NCBI GenBank assembly: GCA_023238725.1
Contig: CM041531.1
Location: forward strand, 5,914,354 to 5,978,353
Reading direction: 5' to 3'
Source: Scortum barcoo
Taxonomy: Eukaryota > Chordata > Actinopteri > Centrarchiformes > Terapontidae
Length of the DNA stretch: 64,000 nt
The notes below the pieces were generated by a model, which ran no database searches, had not been told where the DNA came from, and saw only the letters and a program-made list of their open reading frames with translations. Below are positions 49,801 to 63,800 of this stretch, piece after piece (positions within the stretch are counted from its first letter, which is position 1; every line of letters begins with the position of its first letter). The position numbers and the translations under genes were made by a program.

Positions 49801-52089
49801 GCAGGCAGAAGGTTTGGCTCCACTCGAACGGAGCTGTCTGTTCTCTCACAGTGGAGATGAGACTAAGCTGCATGTAACAAAATGGAAAAGGAAAATGGCA
49901 AATTAAAGACCCGAATTTAGCTCCCAGTTTCAGATACTGCAATGAAACCAGACAGTGGAAGGTTTAAGAGGGAGAAATAGGCGATGACACATTTTAGAAA
50001 TCTTGATGGAGGCGAATTTGGCAGCAACACAGTGTGACCAAAACAGTCATTGCATTTTCATCACAGGCTGCACCATTCCTGCAAGTTTGGAGTGAAACGG
50101 TCAGAAACTGAGAGGTTTCAGTGAGCTCTCATTCTCTCCTGCATCCATTTTGTTGCTATTTATACTCCCCGCCCCCCCCCCCGTCTGACTGCAGAGTGGA
50201 GCTGGGTTGCATATGTCACAGATATTACAGAGAAAGCCCCATGCAGGCAGGCCCAAGAGACTGTGGGCAGTTCACAGGCTGCAGGGAGCTAAGCCAGGCT
50301 GCGACTCTAAAGTCGACGGCGCACAATCCTAGCCTGCTGAATCCAACGGTGGCTATCAAACCTTTCATCTTTTATGTATGAGCTTCCTGGCTGTCCTACT
50401 GCTGGAGGAGGCGAGACACGGGTCCCACCTCACAGGAACCTCAGCGGAATTATTCCGTGTGAATTATTCATTGGACATGAGGGCGATATCTTTTAAAGGA
50501 ACAGACGTGTCTCTGTTGCCCCTCCTGCTGTCAAATTAAAGGCAGAGCAGAGGAACAATAGCAGGACACAAGAGGTGGATGTGGGAAACATGATCTCATT
50601 TGGCAAAACCAGACCAAATCCATATAATTGTTTCGGAGTATCATGGTCTCCCAAGACCGGGATCAATAGCGAGGATTTACTCTAAATGATCTATTTCTGG
50701 CAGTAAAGACCTGTAGTTAAGCTGCCCTCTGCAGTTTTGGATCCAAACTGGGGAATTATCTGTCTCTATTACCATCTCTGAGGTTTTTAAAGCACTTTCT
50801 GTGGAGTTTTTATGAATCTTATGGCATAAGCTTTTTGTTGGTAGAAAAAATGAGGCAACCCAGGTAAAGCTTTGTTGCAGTCGATGTGTCTTTTTGATGC
50901 CACCGTCTAATTCCTTTATAAATATAGTCACTTTCTTATACTGCTCCACTGCTGTATTATTAATTTTACTTATGCTAAATAGAAAATCTATCCTAGAGAT
51001 GGCAATTTTAGTCTTTCAGTCATCACTTTTGTTCAGACTGAAATATTTCTATAGTCATTGTAAGGATTGCAATGAAACTGTGTACAGATATCGATGGTTC
51101 CCTGATGACGAAACCTGATGACTTTGGTAGGGATGTCCCAAATATCATTTTTTGGTTTTGGCAAGTCTGCGGTGACAATGACGAATATTCGAAGGTTATT
51201 TTAACACTGTTCATATGGTAGCAGGTTTACAGACATTATTTAACTCTATCATTGTTAACTTTTACCTTTTTAGCTGTTAAAAAAAAAGAGGAAAAGGCCT
51301 TTTCCTCTTTACTTGTTAACCGTAGCTGTAGACTGGGGAAACAACTATTTGATTCACTCATTGGCAGCTACAGGAAACTTTTAAGGTGGAATATTTTTGT
51401 ACCTGTGTTATCTTTCCAGTGGCCCAGTTGGGAGATTTCTGGTTTCTTTAGGTTAATTCAGTTGGTTTTAGCCTGGCATGTCAGTTAGCTGGTAACTACC
51501 TTCTGCAGTCTGTTGCAAACTCAATTTTGAAGAATGATCTGGAGACATCAGGGTAACAGGTGCTTTACTCAGTCCACAAACACAATACACAGCACTTTTC
51601 AGAACCACTTTTTTCTTGCACGGGGTGTAATTTACTGAGGTGAAATGAGAAACATGTTCCCTACACTTTTTCAGGAGGCAGTATTGGACTCCTCCACTTT
51701 TTTACAGCCTTAAACACTAACATTAAACATATATTTATAAAAATGAAAAAATATATATTAAAAAAAACTGACCACACTAGGACCTCGCTCTCATTCAAAC
51801 CAATTTAAACATACAGGCAGCAGCTCAGAAGAAATGTGAAGTGTGTGAGTGTGATCATGAGTGTAAGAAACATTAATTCCCAATTCACACACACACAAGT
51901 ACTTAGCAGGGAACTAGGAGCAAAATTATCTTTAATTTGCTGACGTACCAGAAAGATGTTCTCCTCGCTGAGTCTCCGTTTCAAATTGCGTTTAAAGTAC
52001 GGACTTCAAACAATATTTCAGTTCTTCAATCGTGTTGATAGGCCGAGTAAAAACAAGACTTAAAGACGTGATAAATAATTTACGCTGTG

Positions 52090-52655
52090 CTTTTTCCTGA
52101 ATATTGTCGTCACATTTGGTGCACATTTGAATTGGTGCAGGAAGAAACGCCAAAAATGGGATATTGTAAGGAAAGTGCTAAACACCTATTCATCTCATCA
52201 ATATTACATTTATATATACAATATATCTGTAATGTCTTTTATTACACAAATACAACCAATGCTACTGTACATACTGTATATACAGTACATAATACACTGT
52301 CATAACCACCTTGTAAATAGTGTAAAAAACCGCCTGAGGCATTGCCTACATTTTAATGTAAATAGTTGTAAACAACTTTGTTCTTTGCTAAATTTCTACA
52401 TAAGTTTTTTTTACTATTTACATTTGCATTCTAAGTTATAAAAATGGTTCATTAGACATGTTTGTGGTTTTCACAGTAAAAAATCTACCTTTTTCCGTTT
52501 TGGATTTTATGGTTAATACAGTATGTCAAAATGAAAGAATAACTGTAAAGTCACACATGTGGAGTTGTGCTAAGAAATGGCACCAAACAGAGCATGGTAA
52601 ACAGTTTTTAAGGTGAAATATAAAGTTAAATATATCCTGGACTCTGGAGGGTTAA
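52090..52655. mobile_element. piggyBac-like non-autonomous element, decayed
   Basis: The right end CCTGGACTCTGGAGGG is followed by TTAA (52652-52655), the piggyBac target. Upstream blocks, including CACATTTGGTGCACATTTGA, GGTGCAGGAAGAAACGCC, GTGGAGTTGTGCTAAGAAAT, GGCACCAAACAGAGC and AAACAGTTTTTAAGGTGAAA, match the order I recall for a common fish piggyBac-type repeat. A left TTAA-flanked end was not found, so the start is approximate. A 16-bp perfect palindrome, TACTGTATATACAGTA, lies within it at 52272-52287. Confidence 0.5.
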
Positions 52656-54224
52656 TCGTCCTCGGGTAAGGGTCTCTGAAAAACTAAAGCCCTCTTTAGG
52701 ATTTGTGCCTGCACTTAGTGTGCCCCCCCCACCACCAACACCGTTGAAATCAAAATTCCACCCCTGTACATGGTGTATATAAAAAATTGCAAGTCTGACT
52801 CATCCAGCTTATCCTGGTATGCAGCACACACATATATACACATACACAGTAAATAGTTACAGCCTTAATAATAACACCACATATTGCAGCTCCCTACAGA
52901 GTTCACTGCACAGGAGGAGGCTGGATTGCTGGCTCCTTTAACGATTCCTTTATTCTATTTTTACGAGTTAGACAGCACTGAACTGTGCTGTTTTGTTTAT
53001 ATTTTGCAGTGCCTTCAGATTTTTCTCTCACGAACAATGCAAGTTAAAAATTGACCGTCTGGAAAATAGTTGCAGTGGTGCATTATCATATGCTCAAAGC
53101 TCGCTCAAAAGCCCGGCTCATTATCACACACAGAGAAATGTCATCTACACGACGACAGGCTCATCTTTAAATCCTCGGCTGCATGACTGGAAACTGGCAC
53201 AGTAACCTCAGCACGGAGCAATTAAACTCTGTCTATTTATTGCTGTCTCAAACTGTTCGTGCAAGGTACAAGTCTGAGCCTTCAGCACCTTCCTATCTCC
53301 ATCAGAAGCCTGATATAATTAGCCCTGTTTTGTCCAGCCTGGGGCCATTGTCTTTGTTTTGATGGTATCACAGTCGCACTGTAATTGCATTCACTTTCAC
53401 TCTGTTGGCTTTATAACCCATCATAGATTGGAATTGGAATTTGTTCTGTTCGACTAATTACAGCTAATGACATTTTGGTGCCACTTGGACATGATGTAGG
53501 CGACGCATTCTATACTAGCTCCAAGAACTTTATTACCATCGAGAAAGAAAAAAGTTTTGCAGTTTTTCATGAGCTTTTTAGTGTCCTGCTCGCCCTTTGA
53601 GTTTGCTGTTGCCCTGGTGTGTGCTGTCACAGTACTTTACCCATAAATCCAACGAAAAGAAACAGAAATCTACTTATGGAATAAACATCATGTACTGTAC
53701 CGTATAAGTGATTACCTGACCCTGAATAATGTTATACCTCTTGGATTAACTGTCACCATGTTGACCTGTTACCATGACAACACTGACACCATCACGACTG
53801 CATGTTGCCGGTAATTTACCGCACCACAAGATGCAGCCGTGGCAGAAGATGTCACTGACAACCTTAAAACGTAAGCTAAAGCCTGTAACATTCAGGGGGA
53901 AAAGCTGAGCATATCACTGTTGCCATGTGAACACCTTGCCAGACCAATCTGGCAGATTTTCATGTTTAAAGTGCAAATGAAACTTCACATGCCCTATGGG
54001 GGCTGAAAAAGTTTTACTGCTATTGGATCTTATAAAACAGTTTTAAACAGGGCGTGGGGTGCTCGCAGGTCGCACTTTTCACAGTTTCCATTACCGTGAG
54101 GTTGGCGGCTGTAAGATTAGTGAGACATTATTTATCATATACGGGTTGTCAGACTAATGCAGCATCCACCTTTTATCCACCGTAGTATCCCGAATAGTTA
54201 CGGTGTTGGTCTCAGCTTCAACGG

Positions 54225-54241
54225 GTGTGTGTGTGTGTGTG
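54225..54241. repeat. (GT)n microsatellite, short
   Basis: A simple GT run in intron 2. Confidence 0.8.
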
Positions 54242-57200
54242 AGCATTTGTGTTCAGTGGTGGGTGCTGTGTAAAATGGATGGGCCAACTACCAAAACTAT
54301 TTCCCAAAAAAAAATAAACAAGAATAAAAGTTGCAGCTGTCACAGTTGTGTCAGACTTTGAAAACCTCTCCATTACAAGATAGCTTGTGTGCAAAATGGA
54401 CAGGTTTCATCTTCTGAGGAGCATATCAGCCAATATTATGTTATTTTACAACATTTACAACACACAGAACATACAAAAGTAACAACCTTTATTTCATGAT
54501 CAAATGATTGTGACCAAGACCAAATAAGTACAGAGTGGGGAATTTTGTCCCGTTATTGAAAAATAAACTCTCTCTGTAGTGTTTTTACAGTTTCATAATG
54601 ATCTCAAATATGTCTTTGGCATTTATGTACTGCAATTTTCTGTTACTTTTTCTTCTTTTACACCAGTGTATACAGATATACCTACTGAAAATCCACAGAT
54701 AATATTTATCACTCAATGTAGGAAATTTTAGAGAAAGCTACATATTGGGTTTTTAGAGATGTAATGTAGAATTTGAACATTTGACCTGTGGTCTTAAAGG
54801 AGACATCAGTGGTAACAGATCAAAATAACCATCAAATGTGGCAAAAGGTCGGCCAAAATCTGTTGGAAAATGTCAGGATTTCATGTTGATATCATTAGCT
54901 TCATACAACTTGATAGTAAAGCATTTTCCACCTTGAAATTATGCTAACTACATTTAAATTCCATTAAAGGAGAAATAGTAACTACATAGAAATGGGTTAG
55001 ATTTACAATCAGACATTGCAGTTTTCTGTAGGTGCTGTAAGATTTTCCCATGAAAATAACTCCAAATATTTGAATGCTTTTTACTCTTTGTTTTAGCTCC
55101 ACCATATCAGCATCTCTTCATATGCTCGGAGATATCGGAGATGATGGAACTGACGGTAACTTATTGATACCACGATCCGCTCTGAGAAAAGCAGGTCAGC
55201 TTGTAGATTCACGCGTCCTCATCTAATCTTAAAGAGGCTCGAAGAAACAGTGGAAAAGACCAGAGATGATGATTCGTATCCAGACAGGTCTAGCCAGGAG
55301 ATGAACTGAGACGATAACAAAAGATTTGAAGAACCACTATTAGAAGAACTAATTTGGTCTCAAATTGATATCGGATGTTTTTCATTTTCATCTACCATTC
55401 AGAGGTGGGAAATAATAGCACTTATGGAAGTTCTGTACTGAAAGTGGTACTCCACCCAGAATCTATTTTGATTATCAAACACAAACCGCCCCCCGAGGCT
55501 CGAAAGGTGGCATTAAAGGTCCCAGGAAATATGAAAGACTGCTTACTTTCTTAATGTCAAACATGATCCTGCTAAAACAGGATGACAAGGCAGAACACAA
55601 CACAGCAAGGAACAGTGAAAAGTGTAAACCCAAGGGACATCGGTTATGGAGCGAAAGTTTGATTTTTGGTGTAGTTATCGCTTTATTGGCTTTAATCAGG
55701 CCCACCAGCACAGCGTGAGGCCGACTGTTTTGCAGGAAGTGATGCTTTTTCATGAGGCTCAGGTCCACATTTCACAAAGTCTTTAAAAAGGAGTTTGTAG
55801 TTTGTTTGAAGTACAGTCAACCTGAATTCATGGCAGTTACAATTACTGACCGATTTTCACGGCAGAATTTCTCAAACCACTCCACTACATGTTCCAAACT
55901 GCCACAGATTGGCTGAAATATAGATAATTGCTCCGCTCCTATTTCACCTCATGTACAAGGCTTTCAAGCAAATGTTGCAGCGTGCTTCGGCTTTGGAAAT
56001 ACAGAGTAACTACAATTTAAGAGATAAAGGGGAGCAGTTCCAGCACAATCAGACTGAGGTGGACAAAAACACAGTAGACTACTGTAAAGAAAGACATTTG
56101 ATTGCCTAATTTTAGCTGATATGCCTGGATCGGCCCCAATAGGCTCACAAACATCTATCATTCATTATTAATTTACAATGTAGATGTCAGCGTGACATCA
56201 TATTTGTTTGTTTATCAAAGTAAAATATGATTTCAGGACTTTCACTTGATATTTTATTTCAGTAAGTCAATCATCCTGCCATCTTCATCTGCCGGCAGTT
56301 TGCGGCCACTTTGAAGAAAGTCTTCACTTAACAGCTGCACGTTATTTGAGGAGCTGCTGTCAACCAATTAGCTCCCAGTGCTGCGACTGTTGTCAGTGCA
56401 TTTGGGATATCTGGCCAGTTTGCTGATCAGTCTTACATCAATGTGTCATTTTCCCGGAGAAGCATTTGCGAGATTAATGCTGAACAAACCGGAACGTCCC
56501 GCAGGTCAAGCTGATTGGATGAACAGATGTTAGTTACGTTGTTCTGTGTGGCCAAACATGAATGTGGACGTGCATCTGTATATCTCGGAAACATCAGCAT
56601 CTTCCGAAGTCTTTGGCCTACTAAGAAGCATTCTTAATTTACAAGAAGGAAATTGTTTTTTTTTTTTATTTTTTTTTTTTTTTATCTCAAATCAATTTAA
56701 TTCATTCAGTTTCATAAAGCATATTCCCTTTGAACCACACGCTAATAATCTGTAAAATATCAACAAGAACACTGCTTTTATTCCAGGACACAGCATAATT
56801 GAAATGATGAAAACTGAATTATACTGTAGATTTAATTTTGCCTCATCCAAACATAAATGTTTTCTAGTTTTTCAGATATACAGAAGCTTGGTGTAACAAG
56901 GGAGCTCTAATTAAAGCTCCAATTTTTGCGACTCTGAGAATCTTAGAGAGAGTTGGTGTGACTTAAATGGACGTTGTTGATGTTTTTGGCACAATAGCTG
57001 GAATTTTGTTTGACTTTAAAGCGTCGGGCCACTGGTTAGATTTAGAAGAATTCTCAAAGCGTGGTGCATTTTGTCGCTGAGTGCTTTCAGTCCGTTCGCA
57101 ATGTTTGTGGAGGACAAAATGTTTGCTTGACACTTGTTTAGCAGAAGAAGGTCTGAGACTTTATTGGCTGGTCAGAACTGGCATAATTTTGTTTTTCATA

Positions 57201-60200
57201 AGAGCGTGGTTACTGTACTGTACCTACTGCAGTGTTTAAAGCTTCAGCGGGAGCAAACACAAAACTCCCCAGTGGAGGATCAAAGGACGCTGGATTTAAA
57301 AATAAAAAAAAAAAACTAAAATAATGTGAGCGCTGACTGCATCACAAGGCGAGCCGTCATTTTGTTTTAGTCAGGGTTAGTGGAGGAAGAGGCATAGCAA
57401 AACACTGTTAGAGATGCTGTTGCTCTTCTTCACTGCAAGCTTTTCATGTCTTACAGTTGTGTCTCTGAGGCAAGACAGAGAGCTGAAGAGTGAGAGAGGC
57501 TTTGATGGAAACAGCGGGGGCTTATTCAGTCCTGTTGCTAAATGAATTTGGCTTGTTGTTTGCTCCTCAAGCAGCCGTCACACCTAAAAGTGTGAATATT
57601 TAAGCGAGGTGTATGCTCATCCTTTAAGTTGATTTATGACTTAAAGAACATAAACAGCAAAATATGTGGTGTGTCATGTGACTGACTGTGATTCTGTGAG
57701 TGAGATTTACAAGAAGAAAATGTGCAATGCATCTTACCCCCTCCCCCCAACTAAATACTATTTGGCTTTAAGAATACTCTGCCATGGACCAAGGCATTGG
57801 CCTCAGAGCTGTTTCATTTTAGATGCTGCACTTTATTTTTTTTAAATATTCAGAATAGGCTGTTTGAGGATGAAATCCTTTCTTGTGGAGTAAAACCTGT
57901 CTCAGGCAGGTTTTATTTCTCTGAAAGCCAGTTAATTTTAATATTACAGGTTTCTCTACAGAGCATGTGTGAGTGATTTTCTCCACTTACATTAATGTTA
58001 ATTACAGTCTGAAATACCTGTTCTTTTTCTGCACACTTATTGATCCGTCGGGTGCTGCATTTCTTCTTGGTTTCGTTCGTCCGGTGTGCTTTTATAGTTT
58101 TAGAAAAGCTTTTGCCTAATCTGATGCGAGCGCGTAATATTACACGTGCCTGAATGGAGCTTAATAAAATACAACAAGATAACTGTTGTATGAGCAGGAT
58201 ATGTCGTACCCGCCAGTCTCACACCGGCGGTTTATTAACACTAACGCTTTAACTTTACAATGCCAAATGACTGAAGGCCGCTAATGCATCACAGTGACAG
58301 CACTTCCAGAGAAAGGAAGCTGCACACACTGCCTCACTCTCGCACGCACGAGAGGGAGGAAGGCCACTGAGATTTTTCAAGCTCGCGTTACGCTCAGCTC
58401 GCATCTCCGCGCCTGAGAGAGGATAGCATTTGTCATGAAGACAGGGGAAACATCTGGAGTGCCATTTGTTTTAATAATTCATCGTTTCTGACTTCATAAT
58501 CAACCCCAACACAGCCGGAGTCACTAAACCCGGTAGCTTCCTCTCCAAACGGAGTCCCGTGTGAATAATCTGCCACTGACACATGTTGAGAGTACACATA
58601 GAGATATTGTTTCACACGCAGCAGCTAGTTTGCATTTCCAGTCGTCTGTGTTTGATGAGTTGCCTCCTTTCTGCTTTGGCTCTGTGTGAATTGATGCCCC
58701 ATTTGCTCAGATAAGAGAGGGAGGGAACTGTTTGTATTGTTTGTCTTGCCATATCTTTCCTTTTTTTTTTTTTTTTTTGAGAGGTATTAGTGCGTTTCTT
58801 CACCAGCAGAGCTGTTAGGTTTTCAGATACTGACACTGCTGCTAAAAGGGCTGCACGGCATAGAGAAAACTTGCAGTGTGTGATACCTTTCCTGGATGTT
58901 TTGATGCTAATATGAAATGAGATTAAAAAAAACAACAGTTTAGCATATAGTTACACTGTGCTAAATTGTTGTGCATGCTGCAAATTGGACCTGAAATTAC
59001 ATTTTTAGCACAGTAATTGAATCAAAATTGTGCAATGAAACAACACTGGTGTGCTGGACAGGTAGAAAAAATTATGTTTTTCAGTGTTGATTGACCATCT
59101 CTTAGTCTTGACATCTTTATGTTATCAGATTTTTGTGAAGAAATGCAAACATATTGTTGAACATAATCATCAGGTGCTGCCCTACCAGTAATACAGTCTC
59201 TCCATTTGTTCCCCCTATAAGATTTTCAATTCCCTTTATAGCTGTATGGTCACATCATGTATTACTGTGGCTTTGCATCTTATAGATTTTTCTTCTTTTA
59301 GAATAAATGATCTTTACTTAGAAAAGCAATAGCTTTATATTTTAATAGTATGCATGTTTTCATTAGAAAACTTTCAAGCACTTTGTGTCCCATGTTTTTT
59401 TTGTTTTTTTTTTCCTTATTTCCTTTTTGGGATCCATTTATTTTTTAGCTTTTTGCACATCACAGTTTCCGCAACGATTCTCATGATGTATTTTGGCCCT
59501 GCGTGGAGATTTGTACTTAACAGCTCTCTGGTTTGGTGACAAAAAGTTATTAAAAAGTTTTTTTTAGCAATCAGCAGGGTCGTATGTAGAGCCACTCAGA
59601 CACTTCTCACTAGATCCTGTGACTGCTCCTGTAAAAGCCTCCCAGCAGCACCTCCCTCCTTCATGGCTCGTTTTATGTCTTCATTTTTTTTTCTTTTTCT
59701 TTATTGTGAAGCGACTTCAGGATTTAAATATTGCAAAGGAGAATTGGTATTTTTACATCTCAGGTTATTAAAGGAGATATGAATACTTCCTATTATTCCT
59801 CAAGAGGTAAGTTTAATATCAATTGTGCCTTTTACACACACACACGTATGTGACGTGTGTCATATATGATTGTGGCAGGTGTTTCCTGTGGGGCCTCTGG
59901 GCTGTGACAGAGATGTTTTCTGGGAGCGAGGCGCCCTTGGGTGACCCTTTGGCTGAATTATCTCTCCGTGTGTCTCCTCTCTGTATGTCCTGTCCTGATT
60001 GTATCTCCCAGCTCTGCTCTGCATGCTGCCCACGCTGCACCACTTGTTTGCTCCACCGCCATCGTTTTCTTTTTTTTTTCTTCGTCTTGCTCTATTTTAA
60101 AGGCAGACGAAATGCAGCAGGGCTCATGCAGAGGTAAAACAATGTGGTTGTGGCTGTCAGCTTGTGGCTGTGAGAGAATGATGAAGGAGCCTGCCATAAA

Positions 60201-60759
60201 CACGATTGCGTGATGATGAGGTTATTTGCCGATTTGTTGCTTTATTCGACGTTTAACAACATGGTAGTTTAGAGCTCTCAGGGAGATGATTTATGACAAA
60301 TATCTTGGGGGACAGTGCTAACGGACGCCGTTGTCCCAGCCTTATCCCGACATCATATTTTTCAAGTATGCAGAGCATGGCTAATTGAGATAAATAGCTG
60401 TGTAAGCAGTGCTGATGACAGGATGGAGGCTGGATGGCTGGTGAGCCTGCTGGCTGGTGCTGTCCCACTCTCGGATCCAGTGATCGGCTGTTTGTCAGAG
60501 CGGTACGAGGAGAGTGAGGAGGTAATTAAGCTTGGCTGAGTTGAGATGGGGGGTTTCTCTGATCGAGCTCTGCTGGATCTCTACAGGGGCCCTGGCTGTA
60601 CAGTTGCGTGGTCCGTCGGAGTGAACCACACTCCCAGCAGTGGGCCTACTGGAGGCCTGACAGATACTGATACGGCACCTCAAAGCACTCAGCGCGCCAT
60701 TAAATTAGCTCACATCTCAATTCCACCTATTTCCCCTGTGCAGGTTTGTGTTCTTTACA

Positions 60760-60761
<2 letters not shown>

Positions 60762-60809
<48 letters not shown>
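60762..60809. repeat. (GT)24 microsatellite
   Basis: A 48-base uninterrupted GT run, the longest dinucleotide repeat in the window. It is long enough to be a polymorphic marker or to adopt Z-DNA. Confidence 0.95.
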
Positions 60810-60811
<2 letters not shown>

Positions 60812-63800
60812 ATGCTGTATGTGTACAGTGTGAGTGGTACTGAAGCTTTGACACAGTGCCAGCTGTGGTGTTAAAACCTGCCCACAGCAGAGGAGGATTG
60901 TGTAGAGCTGTAGGGGGTGGAGCAGATTATGGATAGGATCTCAGCCTAGAGAGTTGTTAACAAAACACATGCATGCACACACACATCACACACAAATCCT
61001 CAATATATGGAAAGAGATTAGTGCCCACAGGGACCATAGCTGAGCAGTGCGAATTTGAATTTCTTGAGCTTATATTAAATCTCTGAACAATTTTTCTTTT
61101 TTAATAAATTAATTTAAAAATATATATGAAAGGCACTGGTTGGACATTATGTGATTACTGTTGAATCTTTCCTCTCTATGTTTTCAATGGTTACTTAATA
61201 AAAAAGGAATACAACAGAGGGTAGTGTGCTTTTTTAAAACCTTGTTTCTTTTTTTGAGTTTTCAGTATCCATGCTTTTGTTTTTACATGAGTCTATCTCA
61301 CAGCTAAAGAGCTGTCATCTCCATGGAAACAATCAACAACAATTGCCTCCAAGAATGATTCGGTGGATTTGTGGCTTGCTGACAATGTTGTGAAATGAAC
61401 ACTGAAAAGGAAAAATAGCTTTTAGAGACACAAGAAATGCACAGTTTACTGCAAACAGTAGCAGAAAATATTGCTGCAATTTGGTTATCATGGTTGGTAG
61501 TACAACACAAAAAAACTTCTGTATTGTTAAATCCTCAACCATTTTTAGTTTCCTGTCCTTTATTTTCTTGTAATTTGAGTTGGACTTGCATGCAGGAGAC
61601 AGAAGACGGTAATCAAGATCACAAGGTCTTTGCTTGAAAAGGTCGGAGGCAGACGCACTAAGTGGGTAAACTTTTTGGGAGAAAAATAAACAGAGGTGAC
61701 GCTCTAGAAAAGAAAAAGGAGAGTACTTGGAAAAATGCAGTGTCACCAAGCACAACAACTGCATCTAGGGCCTTAAATAAAAGGCTTAACCACATTTGGT
61801 TCAGGTGTTGTGAGGACTTTTTCTGCACCCCTGGTTGGCTTCACTTCCTGCTGCCTCCCTCTGTTCTGGCTGACCCGAGACAGTTTCCTGATACTTTGAT
61901 GTGGCGTTTGCGTCTTTACTACAAAACCGCTGTTTTGCCTCTGATGTTCAATTCAAGAATCTCCTGGAGAATTTTAGCTGTAAATGAAATTATTAACAGA
62001 AAAGCAAGGTTTGGTTGCACCTTTTATTCATACCTGAGCAGTTTCTGCAGGTGTTCCACTCGGGCCCCAACAACCTTTACAAATGTGACGACTCAGTAGC
62101 ACAGTACATCGACGTTTTTTATCATCTCAGATGTTTCAGCTATGATGGCAAGAAAGTAAAGGCAACATTTCAGTGAGATTTTGGTAAGAAAATACACAAA
62201 ATAATTAAAATGAGGGTGACAAAAATTTAAAAAGATCCATTTCTACTAAAGAAGCTGATTGTATGTAACCTGCTCTGCATCATTCTTTTCATTTACTTTT
62301 CATCAGAGGAGTACGTTTTGATGGCTTGAAGTGGTTCCTCAGTAATTTATGATTTTCAATTCAAAGTCATCTTAATGTACACTCAATACGTGAAAAGATT
62401 TGGCTAACCGATGAATGCACGTGTCTTTTTATGGTCCTGTTTGTCATGTAAAGCATAGGCAAGGTCTTGGCACAGAACATGAAACAGAGATATATACTGA
62501 AATTGGGCGCAGAGGTGATTAGGAACAATGATTTAAAAACTACTTGATTTGTTTGAATCAGCATAGGTGTTTTTTTTTTCTCTTCAGAAGGAGCTAGGTC
62601 AGCTGGTTTCCCCCTCTGGTCTCAGTCTCGACTCTCCAATCAATCTTCTTGATGATCGAAAAAAAAAATGTACATATCCCCTAAAAACTCAAACTATTCC
62701 CCTTAAATACATTGCATTGTTCAGATGTTTATTTTAATTTCGTTCATCCTACAAAACTCTTTTTTTTGGTTTCATTCAACAGCTCAATATGAGCATGACA
62801 AATTTTAATTCTGTCCATCCAAGTACCCTCTAATCTCATTTCATACCACACACACATACGCAGGCACACTTTGCAAAGAGTTCAGGGCTGGCCTCACAGC
62901 TTCACCGTGCATGTCTTCAGTGTGCGTTTGAGTAAAACATGCAAATGCTGACGCCCCTGGAGGAAATCAAAAGGGAAGTTCATTACTCTAACCAATATCT
63001 AATATTCCTCTGGCTGGATTTTGCATTGGGGCTCTGCATTATTGTTCTTTAAGTGACAGCCGATGACTGTTCCACAGATGGATGGACTTTATTTCTCTGA
63101 GTTTCATCCTTATTTACTGTAATCAAATTGCACTCGGTCTGATGGCCCATGATAAAGAGCTGTCAGCTCTGTCGGAGGCGTGAGCACGCCCTCTCAGGAT
63201 GTAATCTATGGCCCGTCTCATTAGATACGTGACACATCGCGGCAATAACCTACCAGATAGAGCTTACAGGGTTTTTTTTTAATGTTTACACTCAGGTTAT
63301 CTACTTGCAAAGGGAAGGGAAACTTGAACTGAATCATCAATGTTTTATCAATTCATATTTATGAATTTTTCAGCAGCTGAGGAGATCTTCAAATGCAAGC
63401 CAAGTCAACTTAGGAGAGGCTTACTGAGAGCTCAGCTGTGTTTGTAGGCTGCTCGACATGCACTCAGTCTCCTTCACGTGCATCAAATTCTCTTTCTCCT
63501 TTGTTTTTTTTTTTTTTTTGTAAAAAACACATTCACATTCTTCCAGTTTCTAAACCATATTCAAAATTCCTTGCCATTTTGCTATAACTGTACCACCCTC
63601 CTCAAAATACTATCGTCAGTTATTTATTTGCTGACTTCTGGTGGTGTCTCTGCTCCTGCATTTCTCAGTTTGTTCCTCTTTGCCTTTTGCTTTTGATGGA
63701 AAACTGTACACCGAATTTGCAACATCTCTGCTTTAGGAGTAGTCAAGGTGAAATGCCATCAGTGGTTTCTGTTGGCATACGGTTCTTGTTTAAAACATTA

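Noticed and set aside
51127..51200. TAGGGATGTCCCAAATAT followed by CGAATATTCGAA, resembling a hAT terminus
   Set aside because: Only one possible end is visible, with no partner and no target duplication.
62051..62155. Exon-like segment: acceptor-like TTTCTGCAG, open frame, then a donor-like AAGAAAGTAAAG
   Set aside because: Its translation does not match the expected NELL exon 3 or any family I recognise, and the donor is weak.
63127..63145. ATTGCACTCGGTCTGATGG, reminiscent of the miR-25/92 family
   Set aside because: It lacks the middle bases of the mature microRNA, and the flanks do not form the expected precursor hairpin.
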